Below are positions 34,065-44,460 of a stretch of DNA of 64,000 nucleotides, one piece after another (within the stretch, counting starts at the first letter, position 1; each line of letters begins with the position of its first letter). A model generated the notes under the pieces. It saw only the letters and a list, made by a program, of their open reading frames with translations. It did not search any database and was not told the origin of the DNA. The DNA comes from Rheum nobile. Lineage: Eukaryota > Streptophyta > Magnoliopsida > Caryophyllales > Polygonaceae. The position numbers and the translations under genes were made by a program. Where the stretch lies: the NCBI GenBank assembly GCA_027886185.1, contig WOAB01000040.1:8990001-9054000 (forward strand). Direction: 5' to 3'.

Positions 34065-35018
34065 TAGGGGTTTTGGTACATAATTCAGTTTTTCTTTCTA
34101 ATATAATCGTTCTATGTAGTTCAGATGTCTTTATATTTTGATCAAGTTTTATCGGGTTACTTTTATAATCATTAAATAACCTATGCTAAAAACAATTGAA
34201 AAAGGTACTTTGGAAAAAAAGATATTAATATTTGTGAAAAATCGTGTAAGGATAAATAAAATTTAACGGTGTAATATTTAATCGTTCTAATTTACAACTT
34301 ATGTATTCCATATAAGGTTTTGGATCAAATACATTCGCCTCTTAACCTATAGTCAGTGATGCATTGTGAGTCACTAGATTATTATGATCAAATGGTCAAA
34401 TGGCCAAAAAACTTGCTTATCTTCTTATTTCTACCCCTTTTATCTTTTTTTTTTAATTCTACTACCAAATTACTTAATAAACACAAAAGGAATATACTTG
34501 TTCAATAATTACGGTTGTGACGTATATTGTTCAAATTTTCAAAAATTTACCCAAATTAATATGTCGAATATTTGATTAAGCCCCCTTTTGAATTTTGAAT
34601 TTTCATTATGTATAGATAAAATGATAAGTAAATGACAAGAAAAATGCATTGACTTAGTGGTATTTATCTTGAAACTTGTGTGAAAAAAGCTAAAGATTAT
34701 GGGTTTAATTCTTCAATTCCTTCCACAACTCTTCTTTTTTCTAATTTTGTTAAAAATTTGAATCTTAATTGCTTTATTAAAATCTTTGTGTTTAATAAGC
34801 ATGTTTATTTCTCTTTTGTTTTTTATTTTTCCTTCCATGTTATAATTTTTTATTAACACAAAAATTGAAAATCTTACATTATTTAAATAATTTTTCAAAA
34901 CACTAAAAAATAGAGTATATATTGCATGAATTAATCAAATTTCAAAAGGTGAATCTCATATTTTTTATAGTTTTAAAATATTAATAAAAATGTCGATTTA
35001 TGAAGTGAATAATATATG

Positions 35019-35020
<2 letters not shown>
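34065..35020 (+). repeat. 956-bp direct repeat, copy B
   Basis: This copy matches 31156-32104 with few differences. The A-box-like word is TTGACTTAGTGG (34649-34660) and the B-box-like word GGTTTAATTCT begins near 34702. It ends in a run of 33 C, followed by ctagatccgtcactg at about 35070-35084, another hAT-like end. Confidence 0.85.

Positions 35021-35053
<33 letters not shown>
35021..35053 (+). repeat. Run of 33 C
   Basis: The longest homopolymer in the window. It sits exactly where copies A and B of the 0.95-kb repeat stop matching. Confidence 0.9.
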
Positions 35054-35084
35054 TTTCGATTAAGTTCTAGATCCGTCACTGACA

Positions 35085-35374
35085 CCTTTAATCTATAAAC
35101 CTTAGAGGTAGAGTTGAACTAATATATGAACATGTGTATGTTACATATGAACCATATAGACCAAGTCAAAAAAAATTCAAACATGAACGTTTTACATATG
35201 AACCCCCACAAACTAAGGTTCATACTTAGTACAGTAAATGTTCATAATTAAAATACTAAATGTTCACATTTAATAACAAACATGCATTTCAATGTACTAA
35301 ACGTAATTTGTGCATATCTAGTTTACTTTAGTTCATAAACTTCTCATCTAAATTTTTTAAACATCTAATATGAA
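35085..35374. other. AT-rich stretch with GTTCAT words
   Basis: There is no gene. Words tgaac and gttca recur as in the adjoining repeat family. Confidence 0.5.
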
Positions 35375-36405
35375 GAGTCCGTTTCGGGTGCGAAATATGC
35401 TTACCGTGCGAAGTGCGAAACGGTCGCGTTCATTCGCGTTCATAAATTGACACCACATGTTCATTATCTGGGCGGTAATGTTCATTATCTAGGGGGGTAA
35501 TATTCAAGGGACGGTACTGTTAAAAAAAAGGGGGGGGGGTGAATAGTGATGCAGTGGCATAACCGTAAATACGGCAATTTATTTTTTTTCGGTCAACAAA
35601 TTTATTTTATTTTATTTTTATTTATTGTCTCTGATCGTTCTGAAATAGACAATTATTGACGTTTACATATAAGTACTACATGTTTATTTTATGTGTCATA
35701 AAAGTTCACATATAACATGATCATGTTTCAACACATGTCTTTGAACATTCAGTGCTTATTTGTGAACGTGAATGTACAAATAAATGAACATTTAGTGCTT
35801 ATTTGTAAACCTTCTATATAGGCTATTCCATAATGATCAGGGGACGAAAACGAAAAAAAAATATATACGGCCGAGATCGCTTCGCATTTCACACGGGAAG
35901 GGCATTATATATGTATATTTAATGTTTATACATTCATATTAGGATTTGGGTTCCCGTGCGAAATGCCCTCCCCGTGCGAAATGCAAAGCGATCTCGGTCG
36001 TATATTTTTTTTTCCTGATCATTCTGGAATAGCCTATATAGAAGGTTCATAAATAAGCACTAAATATTCATTTATTTGTACATTCACGTTCACAAATAAG
36101 CACTGAATGTTCAAAGACATGTGTTGGAACATGATCATGTTATATGTGAACTTTTACGGCACATAAAATGAACATGTAGTATTTATATGTGAACGTCAAT
36201 AATTGTCTATTCCAGAACGATCAGAGACAATAAAAAAATAAAATAAAATTGTTGACCGAAAAAAAAAAATTGTCGTATTTACGGTTATGCCACCGCGTCA
36301 CTATTCACTTTTCCCCCTTTTTTTTAACAGTACCGTCCCTTGAATATTACCCCCCAAATAATGAACATTACCGCCCAGATAATGAACATGTGGTATCAAC
36401 TTATG

Positions 36406-36413
36406 AACGTGAC
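36406..36413. repeat. 8-bp target duplication of the hAT element
   Basis: AACGTGAC is repeated at 37005-37012, without mismatch. Confidence 0.95.
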
Positions 36414-37004
36414 CAGAGGCGGATCCAGGGTGTCCTGGGGGGTCCGGTGACCCCCCTTCCCCTGGATCAAGTCATATATTAAAAAAAATTAAATTAAAAA
36501 TATATATATATATATTAATGTCTTTTACATGTTAACAAAAAGAGTTATTAGCCCAATTGGTTGTGGAACATGAGTTTAACCCAAAGGTTTGGGGTTCAAG
36601 TCCCCATCTCTCATCTTTTGTATTGTTTTCTTTTTAGATAAATAACAATTTGTGTCCTTTATTTTCTCTTTTATACAAATATTTGTATTTCCTATTTTTG
36701 TCCATCATGATTATGAAATAAGTTAAAAATTTTGTAAGCTAATTGAATTAATCTTATTTAAAATTCTTACAATATATTTGATACTAACATATTTTAGATG
36801 GTTCTCCTTACTATTTGTCCAAAAATATTTTTAAAATTATAAATTAGTTAAAAATGTTTTTCAAAACATAATAATCCACCTAGTATATAAGATTTGTACA
36901 ATTATTTTTACAAATAGTAATGTGATTAATGCTAAACAATATTATATAATTTTTCATAGGCGATTTTGTGACCCCTCTTCGAAGAAATCCTGGATCCGCC
37001 ACTG
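36414..37004 (+). mobile_element. Non-autonomous hAT element (MITE-like)
   Basis: The 591-bp element has inverted ends CAGAGGCGGATCCAGG and CAGTGGCGGATCCAGG (one mismatch) and a perfect 8-bp target duplication AACGTGAC (36406-36413 and 37005-37012). Eight-base duplications and CAG...CTG ends mark the hAT superfamily. It has no ORF. Inside lie TTAGCCCAATTGG (36548-36560) and GGTTCAAGTCC (36593-36603), which look like the A and B boxes of a tRNA-type Pol III promoter. It interrupts the right arm of the foldback, so it is younger than that structure. Confidence 0.95.
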
Positions 37005-37060
37005 AACGTGACCGTTTCGCACTTCGTACGGTAAGCATATTTCGCACCCGAAACGTACTC

Positions 37061-37496
37061 CCTAAACGCAACAACGCGAAACGAAAATGTCACCGTATCA
37101 TCAGTTAATTCTGCCTATCCTTTCTTTTTAATCCAATAACTCACAAGTCAAAGCCAAATACATGAAAATCCTCTCCTCCGTATAACTCATATATATTAAT
37201 TTGTCAGTTACTAATCGATCCCGGAATAGTCGGACTCTTTTGACTATTGTATCGAATTATCCAAAATAAAATATAATTAATCATGTTTGACTCTTTCAAA
37301 TAAGTTATGATTTAGCTTGAAAGATGGAACCGGTAACATATGAAGTGTTAAAGTATAATCTATCGGATTATATTTTATCCATTTTTCAATTTTTTAAGGT
37401 TTGCTCAAACTAGTAATTTTTTTTTTGAATTTATATAAAACATTAAATCATTATAACGAAATGAATTCTAATTCGCAACTTCGTAATAATAAATTA
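37061..37496. other. Unassigned AT-rich stretch
   Basis: I see no gene or recognisable repeat. Confidence 0.4.
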
Positions 37497-38404
37497 CTAG
37501 TTTAAACCCTCGTGCCATGCACGAGCCAACTTATATATATGAAATAAAATTTTAGTATACGAATAAACGTCATATGATTACAAATTAATAATTACGTGAT
37601 TATAAAAGATAATATATACATTAAATGATAATATATTGACATGTAGTTATATTAGACTTTTTCCAAACATATAAATTGATTGAATTTATATATATAAACA
37701 TTATAGGAAAAAATACTATTTTTTTCTTCAATTTAATAGGTTAGTACGATGTTATATGTCAACCTTCCAACAATATGTTAGTGATGATATGTTTAAATCT
37801 ATATTCTTTTTAAAATTTCTTAAGTTTGTTGATAGAATATTACTTTTGTTAGATTTTGTTTATTTTACCTTTTGTAATATTCAATTCATGTTTTAGACAT
37901 TGAGATGATATTATTGAAAATAAAATCATATTAATTTACTCATAATTTTATTATTGTTATATGTATGTTGGGCACTTATATTTATTCGTAATTATTAATA
38001 TACTAAATTAACTCAATTGGAGAATCAAATAAAACCCATTTGAATTATATTTCAAATAGTATATTAATATTTTCATACATGTTTTTTATTGATCATCAAT
38101 TATTTTAAGTTCATAAATAATTTGTAATTACATCTTGAAAATGTGAAATCTATCAAGTGAAGATTTTATAGATATATATAGATATCTCGATTGATGGTTA
38201 AATTTATTTATAATTTTATTTGTCACTTTAAAGTTTGGTTGATTTTGGAAGTAATTGTAATTTAAATATTTACATATAAATTTTGAATTGATATACGATT
38301 TTTATTTAAAGTGAAATAAATAAAAAAAGAACGAATGAGAAAATGACATGTAAATATGGTGGGTCCAGAAGTATTCTAAAAGAGTTTTAGTATATAGTAA
38401 TAGA
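37497..38404 (-). mobile_element. Non-autonomous Helitron
   Basis: On the minus strand the element starts TCTATTACTATATACTAAAA. It ends with a hairpin CTCGTGCATGGCACGAG (7-bp stem), nine bases, and CTAG. The host bases are A before and T after, as Helitrons require. It is 908 bp long, AT-rich and has no helicase ORF, so it would move only with help from an autonomous relative. Confidence 0.85.
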
Positions 38405-39702
38405 TTTTTACCAGCTAGCCAAAAGGACTTACACCTTGCATATTTACGACTAATGGTAGCAACATTAAAAAAAACGTATTATATACAGTAAAAAATTGTG
38501 TATGGATGAATGTGCATGGTAATTTGGTTTAGGACATACCATCACCCCCTACGAGAATAAAGAGGCATTAAATGTCCCCCGCCAACCTTCTCCAAATGCA
38601 TTGAAAATGTGGGAGGATCATTTTTCCAAACTTAATAATTTCAAATCCCTAGGAATTAATTAACTAGGAAATTGAGAGATGTTAATTAATGGTTGCTTTT
38701 GGGGGCTAATTAACTCTCTCTCTCTCTGCAACACATGTTCATTTTTTCACACTTCTTCTATCTATCTATATACATACAATACCCTAGCTAGCTACCCTGT
38801 TTTGTGCTCCTAACATTCTTTTTTCTAATGGAATATATAATTGTATAATATATATGGTTGATTTTGCATGTCTTGTATATCCAAAACAAGCACATTCTTC
38901 CTCCCAACAGACTTGCTCCCGATGCCAAACTTCCCTAGCTTGGTGTCTGTTTCCTAGACACCATTAATATTTAATTTCTTCCATCAATCTTTTATTTTTT
39001 CCCTGTTTTCTTATGTTTGAAAGCTACCCAACAGCTAAAAGAAAAACCTCGTCTCTATGTGGATTTATAGATAGGTCGTCGGTGGTAAAAAAAAATGAGG
39101 TAAAGAATGTAATTTCACTAGCTAATTAGTTAGGGCCAATCACGTACGTACTTGACAAAAAAATATATGTATAGTTGAGGATAGATTTATGCAGGTTATA
39201 ATTAGGAAATTGAGAGAAGGAGAATGCATGATTGAATTGAGTAGTGTGTGCATGGGAGAACCCTAATAATATCATCTTCTGTAACATTGAGAATGGACCA
39301 CAAGCCCGCTCGGCCATTAATTAATACAAGTTGATTGATGATGGATGGAGTTGAGATAATTAATGGAGTCGGAGACACCCCACCAATAGCCAAACAGAAC
39401 AGTACTTTTTTTTTTGATCGAAACCAGAACAGTACTTTGATACATCATGCATCCTAACAAGACAAGAAGAACGTACCTGTACTCCTTCTGATATTACAAA
39501 CAGCTACAGAAGAAAAAACTGTTAGGAAACAGGGATGTCTAACTTACTTCATTTAATGCTACCTCATCACTTCCACTCTCCACATTTTAAATGTATTCTT
39601 TCTAAGAGATGAGTTATGATACACATTTGTCTCTTAAAGTAAGAAGTAAAAAGCATTGCGAGTCTTTGGATTATGGGGAAGGAGGACTGAGATTAAAAGT
39701 GG
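38405..39702. other. Low-repeat stretch without a recognised gene
   Basis: The DNA looks less repetitive than its surroundings, with CT microsatellites near 38715. Short minus-strand ORFs at 39126-39393 overlap in two frames and match nothing I know. Confidence 0.35.
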
Positions 39703-39795
39703 TGAAAAAAGAGTGAATAGTGACACGTTAGCATAACTGTAAATACGACGATTTTTATTTTATTTTTTTCGGTTAACAAATTTTTTTCGGTTAAC
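39703..39795 (+). repeat. Fragment of the GTTCAT-rich repeat family
   Basis: gagtgaatagtgac, taaatacg and ttcggttaacaa match the middle of copies 1-3. The fragment ends where the next LTR fragment begins. Confidence 0.7.
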
Positions 39796-41252
39796 AACAT
39801 GCATTGTGAGTGAGAATATGAATGGGGAAAGTAGTTCTACTAGAACGAGATCCACAATACAGAGATATAAGTTGATCACAGAAATCTATTCAATCCAAGT
39901 TCTTTTACTATTCTTATGGTTGTTCCCACCCTGATCTTAAGTACTAGCGATTCTCATAGTTGTCGATAGACTTATTACTATGCCAATGATAAAATACCAC
40001 CAGTCACGCCTGTCACGCGGTACCAGACCGGGGTACTTTATCACCAACAAAGCAATAGCAATGCACACAAGGATATAGGATACATGCAAGTAGAAAGACG
40101 TACAAGTACTCACTCCCCTACTTAACATGCATAAGATTCTCACTCACAATTGTACGCTCGGAACCCCTATACGCACAATTGTGTTTGCCACTAGATATGC
40201 ACTCGGAACCCCTATATGCAAATCCTAGCAATTGATAAATATTACCCAACCTAGCTGGCCAGACTATGAAGAACAATGATAAATCAATAATCAATATATC
40301 CAAGAGAATCAAACCAACATACATAAGAATAAGAACAAGGAATAGAAATCTCACAACCGAATCAACTGTATTGCTTCAAACGTCTAGTAGAACAAAGGTG
40401 TTTAGTTCTCCATCCAAGGGGATGAAAAACTACGAACTAAGTCTCCCCAAGGAGAATTGTAACTTGTGCAACTAGGTTAACAAAAGAGTATTTAACCTAA
40501 ATCTAAAAGTGATAAAAATAATAAAAGGAAATAACAATAAGATAATAACCAAAAGTAAACAAGGAAACGAACAAGGAAATTAATCCCGTAATTCTCGTCC
40601 AGCTGCTCGTTCTCGGCCTTCTCTCGCAAGCATCTCATCCTCGGCCCAACTCTCTCTCTCTCTCAGCCCACAAGCGCGCAGCCCAACTCCAGCAAATCAT
40701 CTTCGGTGACATCATCGCCCGCATCATCTTCCAATTCTCCCGCTTCCAGCTGCAGCTTCAATTCGCGCGCGCGGCTTCAGCAATTCACGTGGGCCGATAT
40801 CTCCTTCGTGGGCCTTTCTTCTCAATTGGGCCTAGCTTCCTTCTTGGGCCTAATTCATCTTTAATTCCAGCACACTTTCCCGCTTCCAATTTCCGGATTT
40901 CACGCGGCCTTTATTACATTTCTTCGCTTCACGTGGCCGCGGGGCGCCAGCTCCCACCGCGGGGCGGCATCCTTCTCTGAGACCCACCGCCGGGTCGCGG
41001 TGGCTCTGACGCGGGGCGTCAACTTCTGCCCTCTCCTTTGCTCTTTATTGTGGTTCCTTCATAGATTTTCCTTGTCTCTTCAGGTGGTCAACTCCTCTTC
41101 CTCTGGATGTCTCCAATTAGCTCCTCCAGACCACCAAAACCACACTTCTCCACTCTAACTCTATAATCTCCAATTGTGCATAAAATCCAACCAAATGGTG
41201 CCTCAAACATGGTAATAACCCTTAGATATGTGCTACAAAATAGCACTCATCA
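39796..41252 (-). repeat. Diverged Athila-like LTR (left end truncated)
   Basis: Blocks match the LTR at 1044-2372 in order: gatccacaatac...gttgatcac, cctgatcttaagtac, tacatgcaagtag, ccactagatatgc, and the end gcactcatca at 41252. CpG-rich words lie at about 40937, 40957 and 40987-41000. No interior follows on the right, so it is probably a solo LTR or a remnant 5' LTR. Confidence 0.75.
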
Positions 41253-41741
41253 AATTGGTAGCTGAAATAAAAATGAGTGTTCGGTATGTACGAGCTGGAA
41301 ATGTAAAATAGTTAAGTCAATTGACATAAATACCCCTACAATTTTTTTGTGAGGGCAACACGTGCTCATCGCGTGATCCACCCAATTCCATGCGTTTTCT
41401 TGGATTCCCCTATGTCTCCCAATTTTTCACCTCTATTACAGTTCCTCTCCTTTCTTTTCCTATTTAGAGAGGCAATTCTATGGTTTGTGCCAACGTCCAT
41501 CATCGTTTTCAGTTGTAGGCCGTCTAGCTGGTGTTGACGTCCATCCTCCTTCAGATCTTCAAATCAAGCTTTGGTAAGCTGCCATTTACAAGTTGTTGTT
41601 TCAATTTTTTTTGGTTTTAAATTTTTCTGAGGGTGTTGATTTGTTTTTGGTTTGGACTTGTAACCTTTTTATCAGATCTTCATATAAGCATATTCCATAT
41701 ATTCAATTATTTTGTGAAAGTGTGTTGAGAAACTGTGAGGA
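41253..41741. other. Unassigned stretch
   Basis: I see no clear coding region. A possible splice donor (ctttg|gtaagc at about 41571) follows a pyrimidine-rich leader-like segment. It could be a captured or old promoter region, but nothing proves it. Confidence 0.3.
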
Positions 41742-42864
41742 TGTGTTTGAACAAGGTTCCCTCAAGAACTCTTGGGTGTTTTGATGATCATAAACATCGT
41801 GAATTTTATGTGTGTTCTTAAGTATTGTTTATGGGAATAGTGGAAAGCATGAGAGTTATTCGTAGAATTTCCAAGAAACAATGATTGTGACAAATGGAAC
41901 ACCGACACTAGGAAACACTAAAAAAAAGAACACCAAAGTTTCAGAAAGCATAGAAGGAACAAAGATTCCAGAGAACAAAGAAAACAGAGCAAGGAAGGTG
42001 TGAACTGTTCCCAGCAAAGATGCAAATCGGGAGATCTTACATCTAGCGGTTCAAGTGTTTGCTTGGGGCACAAGAAGACATTTAAATATGGAGAGTGAAA
42101 CTTATATCTTGGAGATAATGGATCAGATTGGTCTTGTGAAGATAAGATCTAGTTATGGAAAGAAGATATTGTTTATGGTATTTTAGGATATTGTTTAATG
42201 AAAATCTATAATATTATTTATGCAATAATATATCGTATTAGACCATAACTAAATTATATTTTCATCATCCCTTGGAGGCTTGTAAATACAAAGGCATTAT
42301 CAACCTTGTTTGACATGCTTCCAAGAGAGAAAAAGGAGAATCCAAGAGAGATTCGACAATAGTCTTTGGAGATTTCTAAGAAGCCATTGGAGAGCAAGCA
42401 CAACTTTTGGACTTCAAGAGACGAGTTTCAAGGATGTTGGCTCAAGGGAATGGATGAACCGTTCTTGTGCGCGAAGACGAAAGTTGCAATCTTAAGGAGT
42501 TTGATAGACCAAGTTTCTGAGGTGATTAAGGTAACTTTTGTGTGGTTTTGAGTTAGCTTTGAGTTGATAATATGTGGTAAGGGTTGTTAAGCTTAGAGAG
42601 TATTCTAGTAGGGAATTCTAGTTTACGTCGGATCTTGGCTTGACTTGTGTAGTTCGTGATTATCAATAAGAGAAGTAGACTTTGAAATCCTCCTAGGGTA
42701 ACACCTTGAGGTAGATGTTTTTCATTGTCAGCTAGTTTGTTGATCGAGTTTTCCTCTTTAAGTTATTGTGTTCGTTACTTGTGTGATTCCGTTGTGCAAA
42801 GATATCGTCCCCTTTATATCAACAATACTCTACTTTGTTAATAACACCCCGTTTCAATCCAACA
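41742..42864 (+). repeat. 5' LTR of a copia element (start approximate)
   Basis: The right edge CAATCCAACA at 42864 adjoins a tRNA-Met primer site. The start near 41742-41744 (tgtgtttgaac) is a guess from the familiar LTR beginning. No partner LTR was found to the right. Confidence 0.6.
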
Positions 42865-42866
42865 AT

Positions 42867-42878
42867 TGGTATCAGAGC
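42867..42878 (+). promoter_or_regulatory. Primer-binding site, tRNA-Met type
   Basis: TGGTATCAGAGC lies two bases after the LTR. Confidence 0.92.
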
Positions 42879-42915
42879 AAGGATTCCCTAGATTTATGTT
42901 AGTTTTTAGGAAAAG

Positions 42916-44290
42916 ATGAGTACTCATGATGGGAACAATCAAGGCTACTCAATGATGCAATCTCCGCTCCTCGAATGAGAGAAATTCAGTTGATGGAAGA
43001 AAAAGATAGAGATCTTCATCAAATTTGAGGACATGGAACTTTGGAACATCATTGTAGATGGACCAATCGTTCTTACCATGAAGAACGATAAAATAAAGGT
43101 AAGACCGTTCCCAAACTAAAGGGTGATTGGGATGTTGAGGACACTAAGAAAATTTCTAAGAACCATAAGACTATGAAAATGTTTTTCTGTACATTATGTG
43201 ATAGTGAGTATAACACGATCTCATCTTGCATAAGTGCTAGGACAAATGTGGACATGTTGTATGCGATACACGACGGTTCCATTGAGATTAAGAAAAACAA
43301 TATATACTTTCTTGCCAAACAATATGAATTTTTAAGATGGAAAAGGATAAGCCCATAAAGGATATGATTTCTTATTTTGATGTTATTGTTAATGAACTAA
43401 CTTTTTTGGAAAAAGTGTACACTATGAAAGACCAAATACGAAAGCTCATGCGAATTCTACCCAAGAAGTGGATTCCTAAGGTAACAACGATTGAAGAAGC
43501 CAAGAATATGAGTTCTTGCCTTTCGAGCACCTCATAGGATCTCTCACTTTTCATGAAGACAATTTGGAATCTTATGAAGATGAAAGTTCCCAGAAAGGAA
43601 CAGTGGCCCTGAAAGTCTCCAAAGCATTGAAGCAAGTAAAGGTGGGAAAGAATGAAAACGAAGACAAGGAACCGTAAGTGCCTCTCATCATGAATGCCAT
43701 TAGGAACCTCCTCAACTAGAAAGACAAGGACCTTAGCAATCATTCCAGTCAAGGTAAGTCTTTTAAGACGAATTCTAACATTGTTTGAAACAATTTTCAA
43801 GAAAAGGGGCACATTGCTAAATATTGTCCACAAAAGAAGGAGTCAGAAGATGATGACTATCCTAGGAAGGAAAAGGACAGGGGAAAGAAGTCAGTCCTCA
43901 TTGCTACATGGGTAAGTGATTCTGATGCAAAAACAGAGTCATTGCAAAAGCGTAAGATGTCTTTGGTGGCTAAGGAACATTGTGCATCTGATTCTAAAGA
44001 ACAGGTAAGTAACTCTGACATCTACAATGAATTGAAGTCTTGTAGTAAACGTTCCCTGCAAATCTTTATTAAGAAATGTCGTAGGGAAAAAGAAGAATTG
44101 AGTGAACAACTTGAAGCTGCTAGTTGTTACATATCATGTGATGAGTGTGTTATTTTTAAATCTAATGTTGAAGATATGAGTTTTAAGAATAATGAATTGC
44201 ATCCTAGGGTAGAGAGTCTTAAAAAGGAAGTTAAAACTTTTAGAAGACTTGGAGAACGCAATCCAAGTGACGTAAGTGTACTTGAGTACT
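42916..44290 (+). pseudogene. gag: Copia Gag remnant (UBN2 type)
   Basis: From the ATG at 42916 the sequence is stopped within 25 codons, but homology continues in shifting frames. Recognisable parts are WDVEDTKKISKNHKTMKMFF, LYAIHDGSIEIKK, MEKDKPIKDMISYFDVIV, KLMRILPKKWIPKVTTIEEA and a zinc-knuckle tail (HIAKYCPQKKESEDDDYP). A 172-codon open stretch (43942-44460) is a Lys/Glu-rich coiled-coil-like region. Protease, integrase and RT are not recognisable downstream, so the element is a 5' remnant. Confidence 0.78.
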
Positions 44291-44460
44291 TCGCGCTACA
44301 ACCATATTCTCTGCAATTTCATTATAGCAAAGTAAACAAACATATCCCCAGTTTGGGGTTTTCTTTCTGTTCCATACTCTTTTGTAAATTATTTTTCTTT
44401 CGTGAAATTCAATATCTAGTTTTAAGGAGGGAACTACTCCCTCTAACCAAACTGAGTTAG

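Larger units (their letters stand above)
35375..37060. mobile_element. Long foldback (inverted-repeat) element
   Basis: The left arm 35375-35906 and right arm 35961-37060 (less the 599 bp of hAT element and one target copy) are inverted copies of about 0.5 kb around a 54-bp loop. Outer ends read gagtccgtttcggg and, reversed, gagtacgtttcggg. Each arm equals one unit of the family seen at 30381-30971. No transposase ORF is present. Foldback or long-TIR Mutator-like elements have this form. I found no clear target duplication. Confidence 0.82.

Noticed and set aside
36548..36603. A tRNA gene
   Set aside because: A- and B-box-like words exist, but no cloverleaf can be drawn and the sequence lies inside a hAT MITE.
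39126..39393. Two overlapping minus-strand ORFs of 63 codons
   Set aside because: They lie in different frames, have no homology I recognise and no splice or promoter support.
43372..43833. A 153-codon minus-strand ORF
   Set aside because: It is antisense to the copia gag remnant, whose sense-strand homology is clear.
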